Position numbers and translations under genes: made by a program
Shown here: one piece after another, positions 52,415 to 62,089 of the stretch
How positions within the stretch are numbered: position 1 is the first letter of the stretch
Layout of the letters: each line of letters begins with the position of its first letter
Notes under the pieces: generated by a model
Databases searched by the model: none
What the model saw: only the letters and a program-made list of their open reading frames with translations
What the model was told of the DNA's origin: nothing
From: Saccharopolyspora elongata
Lineage (GTDB): Bacteria > Actinomycetota > Actinomycetes > Mycobacteriales > Pseudonocardiaceae
NCBI RefSeq assembly: GCF_004348985.1
Contig: NZ_SMKW01000022.1
Coordinates: forward strand, 59,511 to 123,510
DNA: 64,000 nucleotides
Direction: 5' to 3'

Positions 52415-52540
52415 CCGTTTCAGACTGGTGCTCAGGCCCGCCTGGGACGTGGTCGTCTGGAGCGTAGGCTGCCGATTTCGCGCGAAATCGCCACCGGCGT
52501 CCGGCCCCGGGCGCCCCCGGGATGCGTCCCGACCTGAGCT
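52415..52540. repeat. Palindromic repeat element, family 2, copy C (short)
   Basis: One copy of CGATTTCGCGCGAAATCG (52473-52490). The flanks carry an imperfect inverted repeat (GCTCAGG...GGGACG on the left, CGTCCC...CCTGAGC on the right), but the second palindrome of copies A and B is missing. It lies between two plus-strand genes. Confidence 0.75.
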
Positions 52541-52594
52541 CGCGCGCCGGAAAACCGCTGGCCGGGGCGGTCATGCCGCGGTCAGACTGCAGGC

Positions 52595-53560
52595 GTGGCC
52601 GTACTGGAGAAGACCGCGCGGGCACCGGGCCGGGCGTGGGCGACGGGGCTGAGCCTGACCTCGTGGGTCCTGTTCGCGAGTTCCGGCCCGCTGGCCAAGG
52701 CGGTGATGGCGGCGGGTTGGTCCCCGGCCGCGGTGACCTCGGTGCGGATCGCGCTGGCTGCGGTGCTGCTGGTGCCGGTGGTCGCGGTGCTGCGGCCGCA
52801 GGCGCTGCGGTTCCACCGCGCCGACCTGTGGCTGCTGCTCGGCTATGGCCTGCTCGGTGTCGCCGGGGTGCAGCTGTTCTTCTTCCTGGCCGTGGCAAGG
52901 ATCCCGGTCGGGGTGGCGATGGTGCTGGTCAACCTGGCGCCCGCACTGGTCGCGCTGTGGGTGCGGGTGGTGCGGCGCACCCGGTTGCCGGGGCTGATGT
53001 GGCTGGGTATCGGGCTGGCCGTGGCCGGATTGGTCCTGGTCGCGGGGATCTGGCAGGGACCGGAGTTGGACCTGCTCGGTGTCGCCGCCGGTCTGGCCGC
53101 GGCGATCTGCTCGGCCGGGTACTTCCTGCTCGGCGAGCACGGCGCGAGCCGGTACGACTCGTTCGGGCTGACCGCGGCCGGGCTGGCGATCGGCGCGGTG
53201 GTGGTGGCCGTGGTCGCCTTGCCGTGGACGCTGCCCACGGGACTGCTCACCACCCCTGCGGAGCTCGGCGGCCTGCGGGTTCCGGTGTGGCTGGCCCTGC
53301 TGGTGCTGGCCGCGGTCGGCACCGCGCTGCCCTACCTGGCCGGGCTGCGGGCGCTGCGCAATCTGCCTTCGGCCCTGGCCAGCGTGCTGGCCCTGGTGGA
53401 ACCGCTGGTCGCCGCCGGACTCGCCTGGCTGCTGCTCGGCCAGGCGCTCAGGCCGACGCAACTGGCCGGAGCGGTGGTACTGCTCGCCGGCGCGGTGCTG
53501 GCGCAACTGGCCGCCCCGAACTCGCTCCCGGAAGGCCCCATCTCGCACAGACCCGGCTGA
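52595..53560 (+). CDS. EamA/DMT-family transporter
   Basis: A 321-residue protein with ten hydrophobic segments in two EamA repeats (first with VLFASSGPLAKAVMAAGWSP, second with GLAAAICSAGYFLLGE and the late LVEPLVAAGLAW). DMT proteins export amino acids or other metabolites. GTG 52595 is the best start though the ribosome site is weak. Substrate unknown; it is not adjacent to a clear partner gene. Confidence 0.88.
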   Translation: MAVLEKTARAPGRAWATGLSLTSWVLFASSGPLAKAVMAAGWSPAAVTSVRIALAAVLLVPVVAVLRPQALRFHRADLWLLLGYGLLGVAGVQLFFFLAVARIPVGVAMVLVNLAPALVALWVRVVRRTRLPGLMWLGIGLAVAGLVLVAGIWQGPELDLLGVAAGLAAAICSAGYFLLGEHGASRYDSFGLTAAGLAIGAVVVAVVALPWTLPTGLLTTPAELGGLRVPVWLALLVLAAVGTALPYLAGLRALRNLPSALASVLALVEPLVAAGLAWLLLGQALRPTQLAGAVVLLAGAVLAQLAAPNSLPEGPISHRPG

Positions 53561-53760
53561 CCGCTGGTGAGTGATCGACGCGCCCGCGACGCCCGCTACC
53601 AGGACGTCGGCTCGGACTTCTCCGCTTCGCGGTCCACGCGCTCGTCTTGCCAGAACGGCAAGATTTCGTGCCAGATCGGTGCGCGCCCGCTGAGACTGGG
53701 CGCTGATCGACGGCGCGACCGGGCGCTGACTCCACCACTTCTTCCGCAGGACAGGAACAC

Positions 53761-54789
53761 ATGATCACCGCAACTCGGCCGCTGACGCGCAGGTTCCGCC
53801 GGCCCGCGCGCACGATGGCGACCCTCGCGCTCACCCTTCTGCTCACGATCGGCGGCGCGGCCTGTTCCGCGCCGACCGCGGGCGACGTTGCTCCCTACGC
53901 CGTCGCCACCCAGGACGATCCGGCGTTCCAGGGCACCTTCCGGCACGAGTTCGCCGACGTCGATGGTGTCCGCATGCACTACGTGACCGGCGGCAGCGGC
54001 ACGCCGGTGGTGCTGATCCACGGCTGGCCCCAAACCTGGTACGGCTGGTGGCAGATCATGCCGGCCCTCGCCGAACACCACACCGTCTACGCGGTCGACC
54101 TTCCCGGACTGGGCGACAGCACCGGCTCACCGACCGGCTACGACAAAGCCACCCTGGCGCGGTACGTGCACACGCTGATCGCCGACAGGCTCGGGGTCCG
54201 GGACGCCGCCGTCATCGGGCACGATTTCGGCGCCGCGGTGGCGTTCCAGTACGCCAGCCAGTTCCCCGGCGACACCGCCCGCCTCGGATACCTCGACCTG
54301 CCGCTACCCGGGCCCGCGATCGACGCATCCACGTACCGCACGCTGAGCTGGCACATCGCCCTCCACTCTCAGCGACGGGTCCCCGAGGCGGTCGTGGGCG
54401 ACGACGTCCGCGAGTACCTGGCACTGTTCTACCCCCAGGTCTCGTTCGAGGGCACGGCATTCGGCGGCACCTCGGATCGGTCTCCGTTCACCGACGGCGA
54501 GATCAACGAGTACGCACGGACCTACAGCCGGCCCGAGGCGCTGTCGGGCGGCTTCGAGCTCTACCGCGCCCTCGACAAGGACGTGCGCGACACCGTGTCA
54601 GCGGCACCGGTACGCATCCCGACCCTGCTCATGACCGCCCAAGGGCAACTCGACGCGATCCGGGCCACAGTGGACCCGCGGATGGCCAACATCGTTCGCG
54701 CGGTGGACGTGCCGCGCGCCGGACACTGGCTCGCCGAGGAAAACCCCCAGTTCGTCACCGCGGAGCTGGTGCGTTTCCTCGACGGATGA
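53761..54789 (+). CDS. Secreted alpha/beta hydrolase, epoxide-hydrolase-like
   Basis: A 342-residue protein. The N-terminus has basic residues, a hydrophobic stretch (LALTLLLTIGGAA) and a Cys at about 37, so it is a signal peptide and perhaps a lipoprotein. The hydrolase core has HGWPQTWYGWW (the epoxide/dehalogenase-type oxyanion motif), the nucleophile Asp in GHDFGA, and the catalytic His in AGHWLAEE. Likely an epoxide hydrolase or dehalogenase-like enzyme acting outside the cell. Confidence 0.88.
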   Translation: MITATRPLTRRFRRPARTMATLALTLLLTIGGAACSAPTAGDVAPYAVATQDDPAFQGTFRHEFADVDGVRMHYVTGGSGTPVVLIHGWPQTWYGWWQIMPALAEHHTVYAVDLPGLGDSTGSPTGYDKATLARYVHTLIADRLGVRDAAVIGHDFGAAVAFQYASQFPGDTARLGYLDLPLPGPAIDASTYRTLSWHIALHSQRRVPEAVVGDDVREYLALFYPQVSFEGTAFGGTSDRSPFTDGEINEYARTYSRPEALSGGFELYRALDKDVRDTVSAAPVRIPTLLMTAQGQLDAIRATVDPRMANIVRAVDVPRAGHWLAEENPQFVTAELVRFLDG

Positions 54790-54853
54790 CTCCGGCGGCG
54801 CCGGACATCCGCAGTCGGGCCGAGACGCCGCTGGCGTGTCCGAAGTGGACGGA

Positions 54854-55692
54854 TCAGGGTTCTTCGTCGACCGGGTCGGGTAGCGTCCAGCGGTCTTCTC
54901 GACGGGGGTGGATGTACCCGTAGTAGTAGACGTAGCCGATGGCCAGGATGGCAAGCGCGATCGAAACCGGGACCCAGTCGCTGACCAGGTTCTCGTAGAC
55001 GACCACCACCATTGTCGCCAGGAGCAGCAGCGGGGGCAGCGGCCAGCCGGGCATGCGGTAGGCCGCTCGCCGGGTGCGGCCGCGGATCCGGCCGACCAGT
55101 GCCGCCAGCCCGACCACCACGTAGGTGATCACCAGGCTGGCCCCGGATCCGAGCAGCAGCACCTGGAACGGCAGCAGCCAGTAGGCCAGCGTGCCCAGTG
55201 CCGCCACCGTCAGGGTCGCCACCACCGGCGTGCGCAGCCGTGGGTGGACCCAGGTCAGCGGCCCGCTGATGGCGTCCGGCCAGGAGCGGTCGCGGGCCGC
55301 GGAGTACAGGCTGCGGCCGAGCTGGAGCATGATCGCGATCACCGCGTTGATCACCGCGATCGCGATGCCCAGGCTGACGATCGTGTTCACCGCCGGCCCG
55401 CCGCGGGCGAGCAGGAAGTAGTTCATCGGCGAGTCCGCGTTGACCAGCTCCGGCATGCTCGGCGTGCCCAGCAGTACGGCGACGCCGACCAGCGCGGCGA
55501 CGGCGAACACCACCGCGGAGGCGCCGGCCACCCCCTGGAGCACCGACGGCCGATGATGAACACGCTCGACGCGGGTGTCACCGCGGAGAGCGTGATGAGG
55601 ATGTTCTCCCGGAAGGTCAGCGACCGGGAGAGGTCCTGGCGGTAGGCGGCTGATCGGGGAGTGCCGGTTCGCGGCGTGACTTCGTCGGTCAT
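54854..55692 (-). pseudogene. APC-family amino-acid permease with internal deletion and frameshift
   Basis: From ATG 55692 (GAGG upstream) the first 46 codons are a normal permease start ending in the first membrane segment (FRENILITLSAVTPASSVFII). At about 55550 the coherent reading jumps to another frame that continues with a late-permease region (VVFAVAALVGVAVLLGTPS, LQLGRSLYSAARDRSWP) to a normal C-terminus at 54854. Together they make about 285 residues against the usual 470-500, so roughly 200 residues (several membrane segments) are missing. The gene is divergent from a tetR-peptidase operon and was probably its transporter. Confidence 0.8.
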
Positions 55693-55754
55693 CGAGCACC
55701 TCGACCCTCGCGACAGTTATTTGGCGCAAGGGTCAAAGATCGGGTCCGCAATGT

Positions 55755-55800
55755 CAATGGCCATTGCGTCATCTTGTTGACTTGATTGGCACGAGTGCCA
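55755..55800. promoter_or_regulatory. Operator candidates between permease pseudogene and tetR
   Basis: CAATGGCCATTG (55755-55766) is a perfect palindrome and TGGCAC-GA-GTGCCA (55787-55800) a second one, ending 12 bp before the tetR ATG. Either could bind the adjacent TetR protein. Confidence 0.55.
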
Positions 55801-55812
55801 GACAATCACGGC

Positions 55813-56472
55813 ATGGCACGTCCCAGTCGAAAGCCGGTGCGCCGCGAACACCTCGTCGCCGCGGCGACCCGCGCCGTCGGCCGCCAGGGCCTCGCCACGC
55901 TGCGGGTGGCCGATGTGGCCGAGCAGGCGGGCGTGGTCCGCGGTTCGGTGCACTACTACTTCCCCGACCTGTCGGAGCTGCTGCGCGAGGTGTTCCGGCA
56001 GGCGGTGGAGCGGTTCTGCACCGACCGCGCGGCCATGCTGTCCACAATGGATGATGCGCGCGAGAAGCTGGTGGCCGCGGCCCGCGCGGGTATCCCGTGG
56101 CGGGCGGACGACGAGCTGGTCACCGTGCTGTACGAGTTCACCACGGCCGTCCGGCAGGACCCGATCTACTCGGTGATCGCGGAGAGCCTGTTCGACCGGC
56201 AGGTCACCATGTACGGCGCCGTCCTCGAGATCGGCCGAGCACAGGGGCACTTCCAGCCGAGATCGCCGGTCGCGGACATCGCGGCGAACCTGGTGTGCCT
56301 GGAGAACGGCTACGGTCTGGAGATCATCGCCGGCAACGCCGTGATGCCCCCGCAACGCGCGTTCGAGCTGATCCTGTCCTACGCCCGCGACGCCACCGGA
56401 TGCGCCGACCTGACCGGCGACCCGGCCGGCTCCGAGGTGACCCACCTGCGGCCCCGGAAGGGAACCCGATGA
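55813..56472 (+). CDS. TetR-family regulator
   Basis: A 219-residue TetR protein with a helix-turn-helix at about residues 9-55 (VADVAEQAGVVRGSVHYYF) and a helical C-terminal domain of the BetI-like group. Its stop overlaps the start of the peptidase gene, so it is the first gene of a two-gene operon. It probably represses itself and, before that gene was damaged, the divergent permease. ATG 55813 is preferred over an in-frame start at 55786, which would run through the second palindrome. Confidence 0.88.
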   Translation: MARPSRKPVRREHLVAAATRAVGRQGLATLRVADVAEQAGVVRGSVHYYFPDLSELLREVFRQAVERFCTDRAAMLSTMDDAREKLVAAARAGIPWRADDELVTVLYEFTTAVRQDPIYSVIAESLFDRQVTMYGAVLEIGRAQGHFQPRSPVADIAANLVCLENGYGLEIIAGNAVMPPQRAFELILSYARDATGCADLTGDPAGSEVTHLRPRKGTR

Positions 56473-57623
56473 CCAGCGCCATCCGCACTCCCGCCGGGCT
56501 GCCCCGGGCCCGCGCGTTGGGGATTCCGCTCGACGGCACGCCCGGCGAGTGGAACGCGATCACCGACGTCCCCGGCGTCGAGGTCGGCTACGCCACCCTG
56601 ATCGAGGGGGACGGCCCGCTGCACCCGGGGCGCGGCCCGGTTCGCACCGGGGTCACCGCCATCCTGCCCCGCGGCCGGGACGGCGTGGCCGACCCGTGCG
56701 CCGCCGGCTGGTTCTCCCTCAACGGCAACGGGGAGATGACCGGCACCGCCTGGATCGAGGAGACCGGTTCGCTGACGCTGCCGGTCGCGATCACCAACAC
56801 CCACGCGATCGGGACGGTCCATCGTGGACTGATCGACTGGGTCGTCGAGAACCGCCCCGAGCTGGGCCGCGAGTGGCTGCTGCCGGTGGTCGCGGAGACC
56901 TGGGACGGCTATCTCAACGACATCAACGGCGCCCACGTCCGCACCACCCACGCCGCGGCGGCCGTGGACGCCGCCCGGTCCGGCCCGATCGAGGAAGGCT
57001 CGGTCGGTGGCGGCACCGGGATGAACTGCTACGCCTTCAAGGGCGGCAGCGGCACCGCGTCCCGGGTCGTGGCATACGAATCGGACCGTTACGCGGTCGG
57101 CGTGTTCGTGCAGGCCAACTTCGGCTCCCGCCGGGAACTCGTGGTCGCCGGCGTGCCGGTCGGCGCGCACCTGCCGGCAGACAACCCGATGGAGGACGCC
57201 GACCGGTTCGCCGCACCCGGCGCCGGATCGGTGATCGTCGTGGTGGCCACCGACGCGCCGCTGCTGCCGGGGCAGTGCACCGCGCTCGCCCGGCGGGTGC
57301 CGCTCGGCCTGGCCCGCACCGGCACCACCGGCAGTCACTTCTCCGGGGACCTGTTCCTCGCCTTCTCCACCGCGAACCCGGGCGCGCTCACCAGCACCAT
57401 GGGCTCCGGCGGGGCGGCCTACGAGCAGCTGCGGTTCGTGCCGTGGGGACGGATGGACCCGTTCTACGAGGCCACCGTGCAGGCCACCGAGGAGGCGGTG
57501 CTCAACGCGCTGACCGCCAACGCGGACATGACCGGTCGCGACGGGCACCGCTCCCCGGCCCTGCCGCGCGACCGGCTCACCGAACTGCTGCGCGAGTCGG
57601 GGCTGCGGCCAGACCATCGTTGA
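56469..57623 (+). CDS. P1-family (DmpA/BapA-like) aminopeptidase
   Basis: A 384-residue P1/S58 peptidase, an N-terminal-nucleophile enzyme that cuts itself before the active Ser. The processing site is TTGSHFSGD (about residues 286-294, cleavage before Ser after Gly). NDINGAHV and GGGTGMNCYAFKGG are family motifs near the substrate site. Homologues release N-terminal D-, L- or beta-amino acids from peptides and amides. No signal peptide. The ATG overlaps the tetR stop. Confidence 0.9.
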   Translation: MTSAIRTPAGLPRARALGIPLDGTPGEWNAITDVPGVEVGYATLIEGDGPLHPGRGPVRTGVTAILPRGRDGVADPCAAGWFSLNGNGEMTGTAWIEETGSLTLPVAITNTHAIGTVHRGLIDWVVENRPELGREWLLPVVAETWDGYLNDINGAHVRTTHAAAAVDAARSGPIEEGSVGGGTGMNCYAFKGGSGTASRVVAYESDRYAVGVFVQANFGSRRELVVAGVPVGAHLPADNPMEDADRFAAPGAGSVIVVVATDAPLLPGQCTALARRVPLGLARTGTTGSHFSGDLFLAFSTANPGALTSTMGSGGAAYEQLRFVPWGRMDPFYEATVQATEEAVLNALTANADMTGRDGHRSPALPRDRLTELLRESGLRPDHR

Positions 57624-57650
57624 CGCTCTGCCGATGTAAATCCCGTTGAT

Positions 57651-57678
57651 CGGACGGGCTTTCCAGGAAATCCGTCCG
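57651..57678. terminator. Bidirectional hairpin terminator
   Basis: CGGACGG-gc-TTTCC-a-GGAAA-t-CCGTCCG: two stacked stems, followed by TTGTGG. It lies between the convergent P1 peptidase and lipid-kinase genes. Confidence 0.75.
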
Positions 57679-57739
57679 TTGTGGACCACTCGCGGAACGT
57701 GAAGCGCCGTCTCCGCTTCCGGCGACGAACTCCGCCGTC

Positions 57740-58636
57740 CTAGAAGTCCGGGTTGCTGGCGTCCTTCCAGGTTCGGGGAACGAGGACGTGGAGAGCGTCG
57801 CGCGCGACCGAGAAGCGTTGCGGGGTGCCGTCGACGAGTTCACCGTCGACGTTGATCGGAAGGTCGGGCCCGGTCGCCACGTCGACCCGTTTGGTGCGGA
57901 AATGACGAACGTGCTCGCTGTCGAGCGCGCCGCGTTTGAGATCGCGCGCAGCGGCGATCAGGTCGTGGAGGCTGCCGTGCCGCATGACGGAGATGTCCAG
58001 CGTCGCATCGTCGATGCCGGCGTCGTGCGCCGCGAGCTGCCCGCCGCCGAAGTAGCGGCCGTTGGCGATCGACAGCTGCAGCAATCCGTGGTGCTCCTGC
58101 GGCTCGTGGTCGCCATCGGGGAACGTCAGACGCGCCGAGAACGGTCGGTGGCGCAGCAATGCCTTGACGGTCGCCACCGGGTATGCCAGTGCTCCGGTCC
58201 ACCTCTTCAGCGTCGGCGACATCGCCTCGGCCACGCCCGCACCGAGACCGACAGACGCGCGGTTGACGTAGTAGTTGTTCCCGCAGAGGCCGAGGTCGAT
58301 GTCGACCACTCTGCCGTGTGCGATGGTGCGGCAGGCCTGGTCGAGATCCGTGGGGATGTGCAGGGTGCGTGCGAAGTCGTTGGCGGTGCCCAGTGGCAGC
58401 AGGCCCAACGGCACGCCGCGGTGGGCGAGGACGTCGACCACCGAGCTGACGCTGCCGTCACCGCCGCCGAGGATGATCAGGTTGTGGCCAGCGTCCACCG
58501 CCGAGTTCACGGTCTCCGGGAGCCGGGCCGGATCGTGCAGCGGAAAGGTCGAGTCCAGCGGCACGCCCAGGCTGCGCAGCTTGTCGATCGCCCGCGCGTA
58601 TGCCTTGGCGCCCGTGCGGGCTCGTGCATTCACCAC
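57740..58636 (-). CDS. Diacylglycerol kinase-family lipid kinase (YegS/DagK-like)
   Basis: A 298-residue lipid kinase with the nucleotide motif LGGGDGS (about residues 56-62) and PLGTANDFA, both diagnostic for the family, and the C-terminal beta domain (INVDGELVDGTP). It phosphorylates diacylglycerol or a related lipid. The start is uncertain: GTG 58636 begins directly at VVNARART, short of the usual first strand, and the frame is open for about 16 more codons upstream without a standard start, behind AGGAG. Confidence 0.85.
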   Translation of the reverse strand: MVNARARTGAKAYARAIDKLRSLGVPLDSTFPLHDPARLPETVNSAVDAGHNLIILGGGDGSVSSVVDVLAHRGVPLGLLPLGTANDFARTLHIPTDLDQACRTIAHGRVVDIDLGLCGNNYYVNRASVGLGAGVAEAMSPTLKRWTGALAYPVATVKALLRHRPFSARLTFPDGDHEPQEHHGLLQLSIANGRYFGGGQLAAHDAGIDDATLDISVMRHGSLHDLIAAARDLKRGALDSEHVRHFRTKRVDVATGPDLPINVDGELVDGTPQRFSVARDALHVLVPRTWKDASNPDF

Positions 58637-58733
58637 CAGGGCTGCTCGCTTGGTGGAACCGTCGGTTGTGATGACCGCTCCTCACGAGACGAACCTGCCT
58701 GCACCTGCAGTGTAAAGGCAGCCGGCGCGAGAC

Positions 58734-60161
58734 TCATCTGCGCTCCGGTTGCGCGGAAGACCTCCTGTGCGGTTTCCGGCCGATGGCGAAGTAGATCGCG
58801 CTCAGCACGATGAAGAACGGCACGCCCGCCCACCAGGCGACCGCCAGGTCGTCGATGAACGCCGTGGACACCAGGATGGCCACCAGGAAGAGGATCGCTG
58901 CGATTCCGGTGACCGGCGCGCCGCGCAGGCGCACCTTCGGCAGCGGGAGGCCCGCCGCGGCGCGGGTCCGCCGGAACGCCAGGTGCGTGACGAGGATGAG
59001 GATCCACACCGCCAGGGCACCGAAGATGGACAACCCGAACAGCACCAGGTACGCGGCGTTGCCCTGCGCGGCCGACAGCACGGTGGCGACGAGCAGCCCG
59101 GCCGCGCTGAGCAGCAGTGCGTTGCGCGGCACCCCGCCCTTGCTCAACCGGGCGGTCCAGCGCGGCGCGTAGCCGTGCCCGGCGAGGGAGTGCAGCATCC
59201 GGGTGCACAGGTAGAGGTTCGTGTTCGCGCTGGAGAGCGCCGCGGTCAGCACCACGAAGTTCATCACCAGCGCGGCGAACGGGATTCCGGCCGCGCCGAA
59301 GACCGTCACGAACGGGCTCTCGGACACCCCGCTGCTCTGTGCGACCGTCGTCCAGGGCACCACGGTCAGGACCAGGGCGATGGCCAGCAGGTAGAACAGG
59401 GACAACCGCAGCACCATCTGCCGGGCCGCGCGGGGGATGTCGCGTTCCGGGTTCTCCGACTCGGCCGCGGTCACCGAGACGACCTCGGTGCCGATGAAGC
59501 TGAACAGCGCGAACACCATCGCCAGGTACAGGCCGGTCCACCCGTTGGGCAGGAATCCGCCGTGCGCCACCAGGTTGTCGAAGCCGGTGGGCTGGGCGTT
59601 GGGCAGCCCGACCGTCACCAGCGCGAGCGCCAGCAGGATGAACACCACGATCGCGGTGACCTTGATCATCGAGAACCAGTACTCGAAGGTGCCGAACAGC
59701 CCGACCGCGCCCGCGTTCACCGCGAGGATGAGCACCGAGAACGCCACCACGGGCAGCCACAACGGCAACTGGGGCCACCAGAACTGCGTGTAGATCCCGG
59801 CCGCGATCAGCTCGCCGCCCACCGCGATCACCTGGATGGTCCAGTACGTCCAGCGCACCACGAATCCTGCCCACGGACCCAGGTAGCGGTGCGCGATCGC
59901 GCCGAACGCGCCCGCGTCCGGGTGCTGGACCACCATCTCGGCCAGCGCCCAGGCGATCACCAGCGCGACCAGCGCGCAGGCGAGGTAGGCGAGCACGGTG
60001 GCCGGCCCGGCCTGCGAGATCGCCAGGCTGGACCCCAGGAATAGGCCGGTGCCGATCGCGCCGCCCAGCCCGATCATGGTCACCTGGCGGCGCGTCAGCT
60101 GCCGGCGCAGTCCGGTGCCGGTCGTGCCCACCTCGGTGGCGCTGCCTGTGGTGGAGTCCAT
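58734..60161 (-). CDS. APC-family amino-acid permease
   Basis: A 475-residue GABA/aromatic-type permease with twelve membrane segments. The N-terminal RQVTMIGLGGAIGTGLFLGS is diagnostic, and TEVVSVTAAESENPERDIPRA and YAPRWTARLSKGGVPRNA are the family loops. ATG 60161 has GGGAG 5 bp upstream and lies one base after the stop of the aminotransferase gene, so the two are coupled; it probably imports the substrate of that enzyme. Confidence 0.92.
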   Translation of the reverse strand: MDSTTGSATEVGTTGTGLRRQLTRRQVTMIGLGGAIGTGLFLGSSLAISQAGPATVLAYLACALVALVIAWALAEMVVQHPDAGAFGAIAHRYLGPWAGFVVRWTYWTIQVIAVGGELIAAGIYTQFWWPQLPLWLPVVAFSVLILAVNAGAVGLFGTFEYWFSMIKVTAIVVFILLALALVTVGLPNAQPTGFDNLVAHGGFLPNGWTGLYLAMVFALFSFIGTEVVSVTAAESENPERDIPRAARQMVLRLSLFYLLAIALVLTVVPWTTVAQSSGVSESPFVTVFGAAGIPFAALVMNFVVLTAALSSANTNLYLCTRMLHSLAGHGYAPRWTARLSKGGVPRNALLLSAAGLLVATVLSAAQGNAAYLVLFGLSIFGALAVWILILVTHLAFRRTRAAAGLPLPKVRLRGAPVTGIAAILFLVAILVSTAFIDDLAVAWWAGVPFFIVLSAIYFAIGRKPHRRSSAQPERR

Positions 60162-60162
60162 T

Positions 60163-61332
60163 TCATCTCCCGGATCTGCGGTAGTCGGCGATGGCCGCGA
60201 CGACGGCGTCCACATCGGACTCGTTGTTGTAGAAGTGGAAGGACATCCGCAGCACGGTGCCGCGCGGGCTGGTCGCGATCCGGCGTTCGGCGAGCCATGC
60301 GGCGAGTTCGCCCGGGGCGTCGTCGAGGAGCGCGATCTGCGGCCCGCGCGACGCCGGATCGGTCGGCGACCAGAGCCGCTCGCCCGCCACCAGCAGCTCG
60401 TCCTGCAGCCGCTGGGTCAGCCCGCTGACGTGGTCGTGCACCGCTGTCGCGTCCAGGCGGTTGACCAGGTCCAGGCCCGCGTTCGCGCCGTAGGCGGCCG
60501 GGATGCCGGGCGTGCCGGTTTCGTAGCGGCTCGCACGCGCCGGGTGGTCCACCGAGCGCGGATCGAACGCGAACGGGTTCTCGCGGCCGAACCACCCGGT
60601 CAGCTGCGGTGCCACCGCATCCTGCACGCCGCGGCGCGCGTACAGGAACGCGATGCCTGGGATGCCCAGCACGTACTTGAGCGCGCCGGCGACGAGGAAG
60701 TCGCAGCCGAGCTCCTCGACGTCGATGCGGTGCACACCCGCGGCCTGGTAGGCGTCGACGAACGTCGTCGCGCCCTGCTCCTTCGCGCGGGTGATCACCT
60801 CGCGGACCGGCAGCCGGAGGCCGTTGCGGTAGGACACCAGCGGCACCGACACCAGCCGGGTCCGCTCGTCGATCGCGTCCAGGTAGTCCTCGGTGCGAAC
60901 CTGCCCGTCTTTGGCCCCGACGTGGACGACCTCGGCTCCCCGGGCGCGCTGCGCGAGCCACACGTGCGCGATGGAGGGGAACTCCATGTCGGTGGTGACG
61001 ATGCGCGGCCGTTCGGCGTAGGACCTGGTCGACGCCGCCTGGAAGGCGCCTTCGGTGGCGTTGGCCAGGACCGCGACCTCGTCGGGCTCGGCCCCGATCA
61101 GCTTCGCGAAGCCTCGACGCGCCTGTTCGACCTGGTCCATCCAGATCTCCCACGGCGCTCCGTGCACGTGCATGGAGCGTTGGAACTCGGCGAGCGCGTC
61201 GCTGAGCTGGTAGGAGGCGGCGCCCTGGCTGCAACTGGCCAGGTGCACGTTCTCGGCCAGCGACGGGAAGGAGGCGCGGAAGAGGTCCGGGTCGGTGATG
61301 GTCTCGGCGGGCTGTGCCGGGGTGGGGTTCAC
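60163..61332 (-). CDS. Class-V PLP aminotransferase/cysteine desulfurase-like enzyme
   Basis: A 389-residue fold-type I PLP enzyme. VDAYQAAGVHRID holds the cofactor Asp and a Gln next to it, and GALKYVLG (about residue 220) the Schiff-base Lys. The likeness to kynureninase, isopenicillin N epimerase and desulfurase branches does not fix the reaction. GTG 61332 has AGAGGA upstream. It lies between an XRE-cupin regulator and an amino-acid permease on the same strand, which suggests use of an imported amino acid. Confidence 0.85.
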   Translation of the reverse strand: MNPTPAQPAETITDPDLFRASFPSLAENVHLASCSQGAASYQLSDALAEFQRSMHVHGAPWEIWMDQVEQARRGFAKLIGAEPDEVAVLANATEGAFQAASTRSYAERPRIVTTDMEFPSIAHVWLAQRARGAEVVHVGAKDGQVRTEDYLDAIDERTRLVSVPLVSYRNGLRLPVREVITRAKEQGATTFVDAYQAAGVHRIDVEELGCDFLVAGALKYVLGIPGIAFLYARRGVQDAVAPQLTGWFGRENPFAFDPRSVDHPARASRYETGTPGIPAAYGANAGLDLVNRLDATAVHDHVSGLTQRLQDELLVAGERLWSPTDPASRGPQIALLDDAPGELAAWLAERRIATSPRGTVLRMSFHFYNNESDVDAVVAAIADYRRSGR

Positions 61333-61369
61333 GGTGCGATTCCTCTGCGGGTGTGCGGATTCGGCCGGG

Positions 61370-61906
61370 TCAGTAGCTCGGCGGGGTCACCGATACCAGG
61401 AAGGTGGCGGTGTCGGTACCCGGGTTGATGAAGCGGTGCGGGACTCGCGAGTCGAAGTAGCAGCTGTCGCCCGGTTCCAGCCTGATCCGGGAGTCGCCCA
61501 CCTCGACCAGCAGCTCTCCCGCCTGGGCGAGCACGCATTCCTCGGAGGGGTGGCTCCACGGTTCCTCCGACGACGCGGCACCGGGCTCCAGGCGGCCTTC
61601 GAGCAGCTCCAGGCGGCCCGATCCGGGGGACAGGCGCGTGTAGCCGATCCCGCCGTGCGGCGAGCCGACCTTCATCCGCCGCTCGCGGCGGACCACGGCG
61701 ACCTGCTGCACGTCGTCCTCGGCGAAGAGGCTGAACAGCGGAACTTCCAGCGTTTTCGCCAGTCGTCGCAGGGTTTCCAGGCTGGGGTCGTGGATGCTGC
61801 GCTCGACCTGGCTGAGCAGTCCGGTGGACAGGCCGGTGAGTTCGGCCAGCTGCTTGAGGGTGAGGTTGCGCTTCTGGCGCAACTCCCGGAGGTGAGGGCC
61901 GATCAT
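61370..61906 (-). CDS. XRE-cupin regulator (PuuR/SinR-like)
   Basis: A 178-residue protein: an N-terminal XRE helix-turn-helix (LTLKQLAELTGLSTGLLSQVE, about residues 15-35) and a C-terminal cupin (about 100-178, with EPGDSCYFDSRVPHRFINPG). Such regulators control amino-acid or polyamine catabolism. It precedes the aminotransferase and permease by 37 bp and probably belongs to their operon, as specific regulator. ATG 61906 fits the family start; the frame extends further upstream. Confidence 0.9.
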   Translation of the reverse strand: MIGPHLRELRQKRNLTLKQLAELTGLSTGLLSQVERSIHDPSLETLRRLAKTLEVPLFSLFAEDDVQQVAVVRRERRMKVGSPHGGIGYTRLSPGSGRLELLEGRLEPGAASSEEPWSHPSEECVLAQAGELLVEVGDSRIRLEPGDSCYFDSRVPHRFINPGTDTATFLVSVTPPSY

Positions 61907-62089
61907 GGCTTCGCGCCTTCGGTGTGGGTGAAGTATTTCAGCGAGAATGAATCCCCGTACGCACGAAGTCAAGAGCGCGGCACCGCAGATCGCCGAGCGC
62001 CAGAATTGCTTGCGCTGGAACAGAATCGCTGGGACGACGAACCCTCGGAGCCTGCGCCGGCTCCGGGGCCCGTCGCGAATCCGCGAGGG

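Noticed and set aside
53567..53764. A 65-codon plus-strand frame before the secreted hydrolase
   Set aside because: Ser/Arg-rich, no ribosome site, and it overlaps the promoter region of the hydrolase gene.
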